From DATCVA01 sp036567205 (GTDB taxonomy: Bacteria > Pseudomonadota > Gammaproteobacteria > Burkholderiales > Burkholderiaceae_B), in assembly GCA_036567205.1 (NCBI GenBank), contig DATCVA010000190.1, forward strand, positions 1 through 5,980: 5,980 nt of DNA, written 5' to 3'. Both the position numbers and the translations under genes were made by a program. Shown one piece after another: positions 5,014 through 5,980 of this stretch; positions within the stretch are counted from its first letter, which is position 1, and the number at the start of each line of letters is the position of its first letter. The notes under the pieces were generated by a model. That model saw nothing but the letters and a program-made list of their open reading frames with translations, had not been told where the DNA came from and did no database searches.

Positions 5014-5768
5014 ATGAACATTCGCGACATCAGATAATCAAGCGCCTGCAAGCGGAGCTTCCTCGGGGAGCACCGTTCGATCTCGCCATACTGGAAACCT
5101 TCGGCGTGTCGTCCAAACTGGCCGCCCGCTACGTCGAGAGCGGCTGGCTGGTGCGCCTGGGGCACGGCGTCTATGCCTATCCCAACGATAACTTTGACGC
5201 CAGCGGTGCGCTGCAGCTCCTGCAAGATTGGGTTGCCGGGCTGCACGTCGGTGGCAAAAGCGCTCTGGCGCTGCAAGGGGTTCGGCACAACCTGGCTCCC
5301 AGAGAAACCTTGGTACTCTGGGGCGATACCCGCTTTGCATTGCCTGCCTGGTTCACCACGCGCTTTCCATCGCGCTACGTCAACGCCAGGCTGTTCGGAT
5401 GGCCAGACGATGACCTCGCCAGCAAGACCCTGCACACACCACCCGGGCAGCCCGTTGGGCTGCGGGTGGCTGTGCCCGAACGCGCAGTGCTGGAGCTGCT
5501 CTACGACACCGGTACGCGGGAAAGCCTTGAAGAATCCCGCAACCTGTTCGACGGCCTGCGCTCACCGCGCAAGGACATGCTAGGACGGCTGCTGGCCTGC
5601 TGCACCAGCGTCAAGACCGTGCGCCTGTTCCTGACCTGGGCGCGGGAAACCGGCGTCATCGACGTGGATGAACTGCTGGAGCAATATCCGGTACGCTCCG
5701 GCAGCGCCAAGCGCTGGATGAGTCGGCTGGACGATGGAACCCTTTTAAGCCTGAACCCTCATGGATAA
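5010..5768 (+). CDS. abiEi: AbiEi: antitoxin and autorepressor of a type IV toxin-antitoxin / abortive infection system
   Basis: A 252-residue protein from ATG 5010. TTG 4992 would add six residues without support and lies inside the direct repeat, so ATG 5010 is preferred although it has no clear ribosome site. Residues about 22-58 form a winged helix-turn-helix: LAILETFGVSSKLAARYVESG, then the wing WLVRLGHGVYAYP, which is the signature opening of AbiEi proteins. The rest is the AbiEi C-terminal domain, with LHVGGKSALALQGVRHNL, LRVAVPERAVLELLYD and a C-terminal helical part (SVKTVRLFLTWARETG). In studied systems AbiEi neutralises AbiEii without a stable complex, possibly via the C-terminal domain, and represses the operon through the wHTH. 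The stop overlaps the downstream abiEii start by eight bases, the usual translationally coupled arrangement. The gene shows no frame breaks and appears intact. Confidence 0.85.
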   Translation: MNEHSRHQIIKRLQAELPRGAPFDLAILETFGVSSKLAARYVESGWLVRLGHGVYAYPNDNFDASGALQLLQDWVAGLHVGGKSALALQGVRHNLAPRETLVLWGDTRFALPAWFTTRFPSRYVNARLFGWPDDDLASKTLHTPPGQPVGLRVAVPERAVLELLYDTGTRESLEESRNLFDGLRSPRKDMLGRLLACCTSVKTVRLFLTWARETGVIDVDELLEQYPVRSGSAKRWMSRLDDGTLLSLNPHG

Positions 5769-5980
5769 ACACTACGCCGATACCGTCCGCCTGTTGCTGA
5801 ACATCGCGCCCGATGTGTTCGACAACGACATCTTCGCCATGAAGGGTGGCACGGCCATCAATCTGTTCCTGCGGGACATGCCCCGCCTGTCGGTGGATAT
5901 AGATGTGGTGTACCGCCCCTGGCAGACACCACGCGACCAGGCATTACAGGAAATCAACCAGGAACTGGTCGCCATCGCGC
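5761..5980 (+). CDS. abiEii: AbiEii: nucleotidyltransferase toxin, N-terminal part only
   Basis: Starts at ATG 5761, overlapping the end of abiEi by eight bases in another frame, and runs off the right edge after 73 codons. Residues 27-35 (MKGGTAINL) and 41-51 (PRLSVDIDVVY) form the nucleotidyltransferase core of the AbiEii family: GG-T with the metal-binding DxD pair D46 and D48. AbiEii-like toxins halt growth reversibly; related MenT proteins transfer nucleotides to tRNA ends, and some AbiEii toxins have been tied to GTP. All visible catalytic residues are present, so the toxin is probably functional, but the C-terminal half cannot be judged. No independent ribosome site stands out, in keeping with coupled translation from abiEi. 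Confidence 0.85.
   Translation, partial: MDKHYADTVRLLLNIAPDVFDNDIFAMKGGTAINLFLRDMPRLSVDIDVVYRPWQTPRDQALQEINQELVAIA

Noticed and set aside
5004..5583. Several minus- and plus-strand frames over abiEi
   Set aside because: GC-rich shadow frames of abiEi; none shows a protein pattern or ribosome site.

Overview
The window (about 6 kb, moderately high GC) looks like an accessory region in a proteobacterial chromosome, most likely a betaproteobacterium of the Burkholderiales/Alcaligenaceae type. That placement is an inference from protein style (YahK-like alcohol dehydrogenase, EamA transporter, type I-C Cas3, AbiE) and not from any marker gene.

Layout, left to right. (1) 1-1840 is ordinary chromosomal content: the 3' end of a zinc-type alcohol dehydrogenase, then an EamA/DMT-family membrane transporter that appears to start at an ATT codon, facing a leftward 205-aa protein of unknown function with one N-terminal membrane segment. 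(2) 1887-2466 is a decayed stretch: a leftward Rho-independent terminator with a UUCG tetraloop, then remnants of an NAD-dependent epimerase/dehydratase (SDR, YeeZ-like) on the minus strand. (3) 2467-3787 is the wreck of a type I-C CRISPR-Cas locus. cas3 has a -1 frame break in a T7 tract near its start. It is cut off just after its DEVQ box and joined to a partial CRISPR repeat, one 35-bp spacer and one intact 32-bp I-C repeat. No cas5, cas8c, cas7, cas4, cas1 or cas2 is present between cas3 and the repeats. (4) 3810-4632 is a complete, apparently recent IS5-family element (IS427-like, 823 bp, perfect 14-bp ends, TA duplication) with its transposase split over two frames at an A8 slippery run. 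(5) 4725-4878 is a leftward fragment of a YhaV-type RNase toxin with stop codons. (6) 4910-5980 is a bicistronic AbiE system: abiEi (antitoxin/repressor) overlapping abiEii (nucleotidyltransferase toxin, cut by the window end), preceded by two 32-bp near-identical direct repeats that could be its operator.

The region from 2467 to the end therefore reads as a small defence island in which two systems are dead (CRISPR I-C, YhaV) and one (AbiE) looks intact as far as it can be seen. I did not find evidence for an entirely new system. The most unusual things are the cas3-CRISPR deletion junction with its orphan spacer and the duplicated element before abiEi. All family assignments come from motif recognition by eye; no database search was run.
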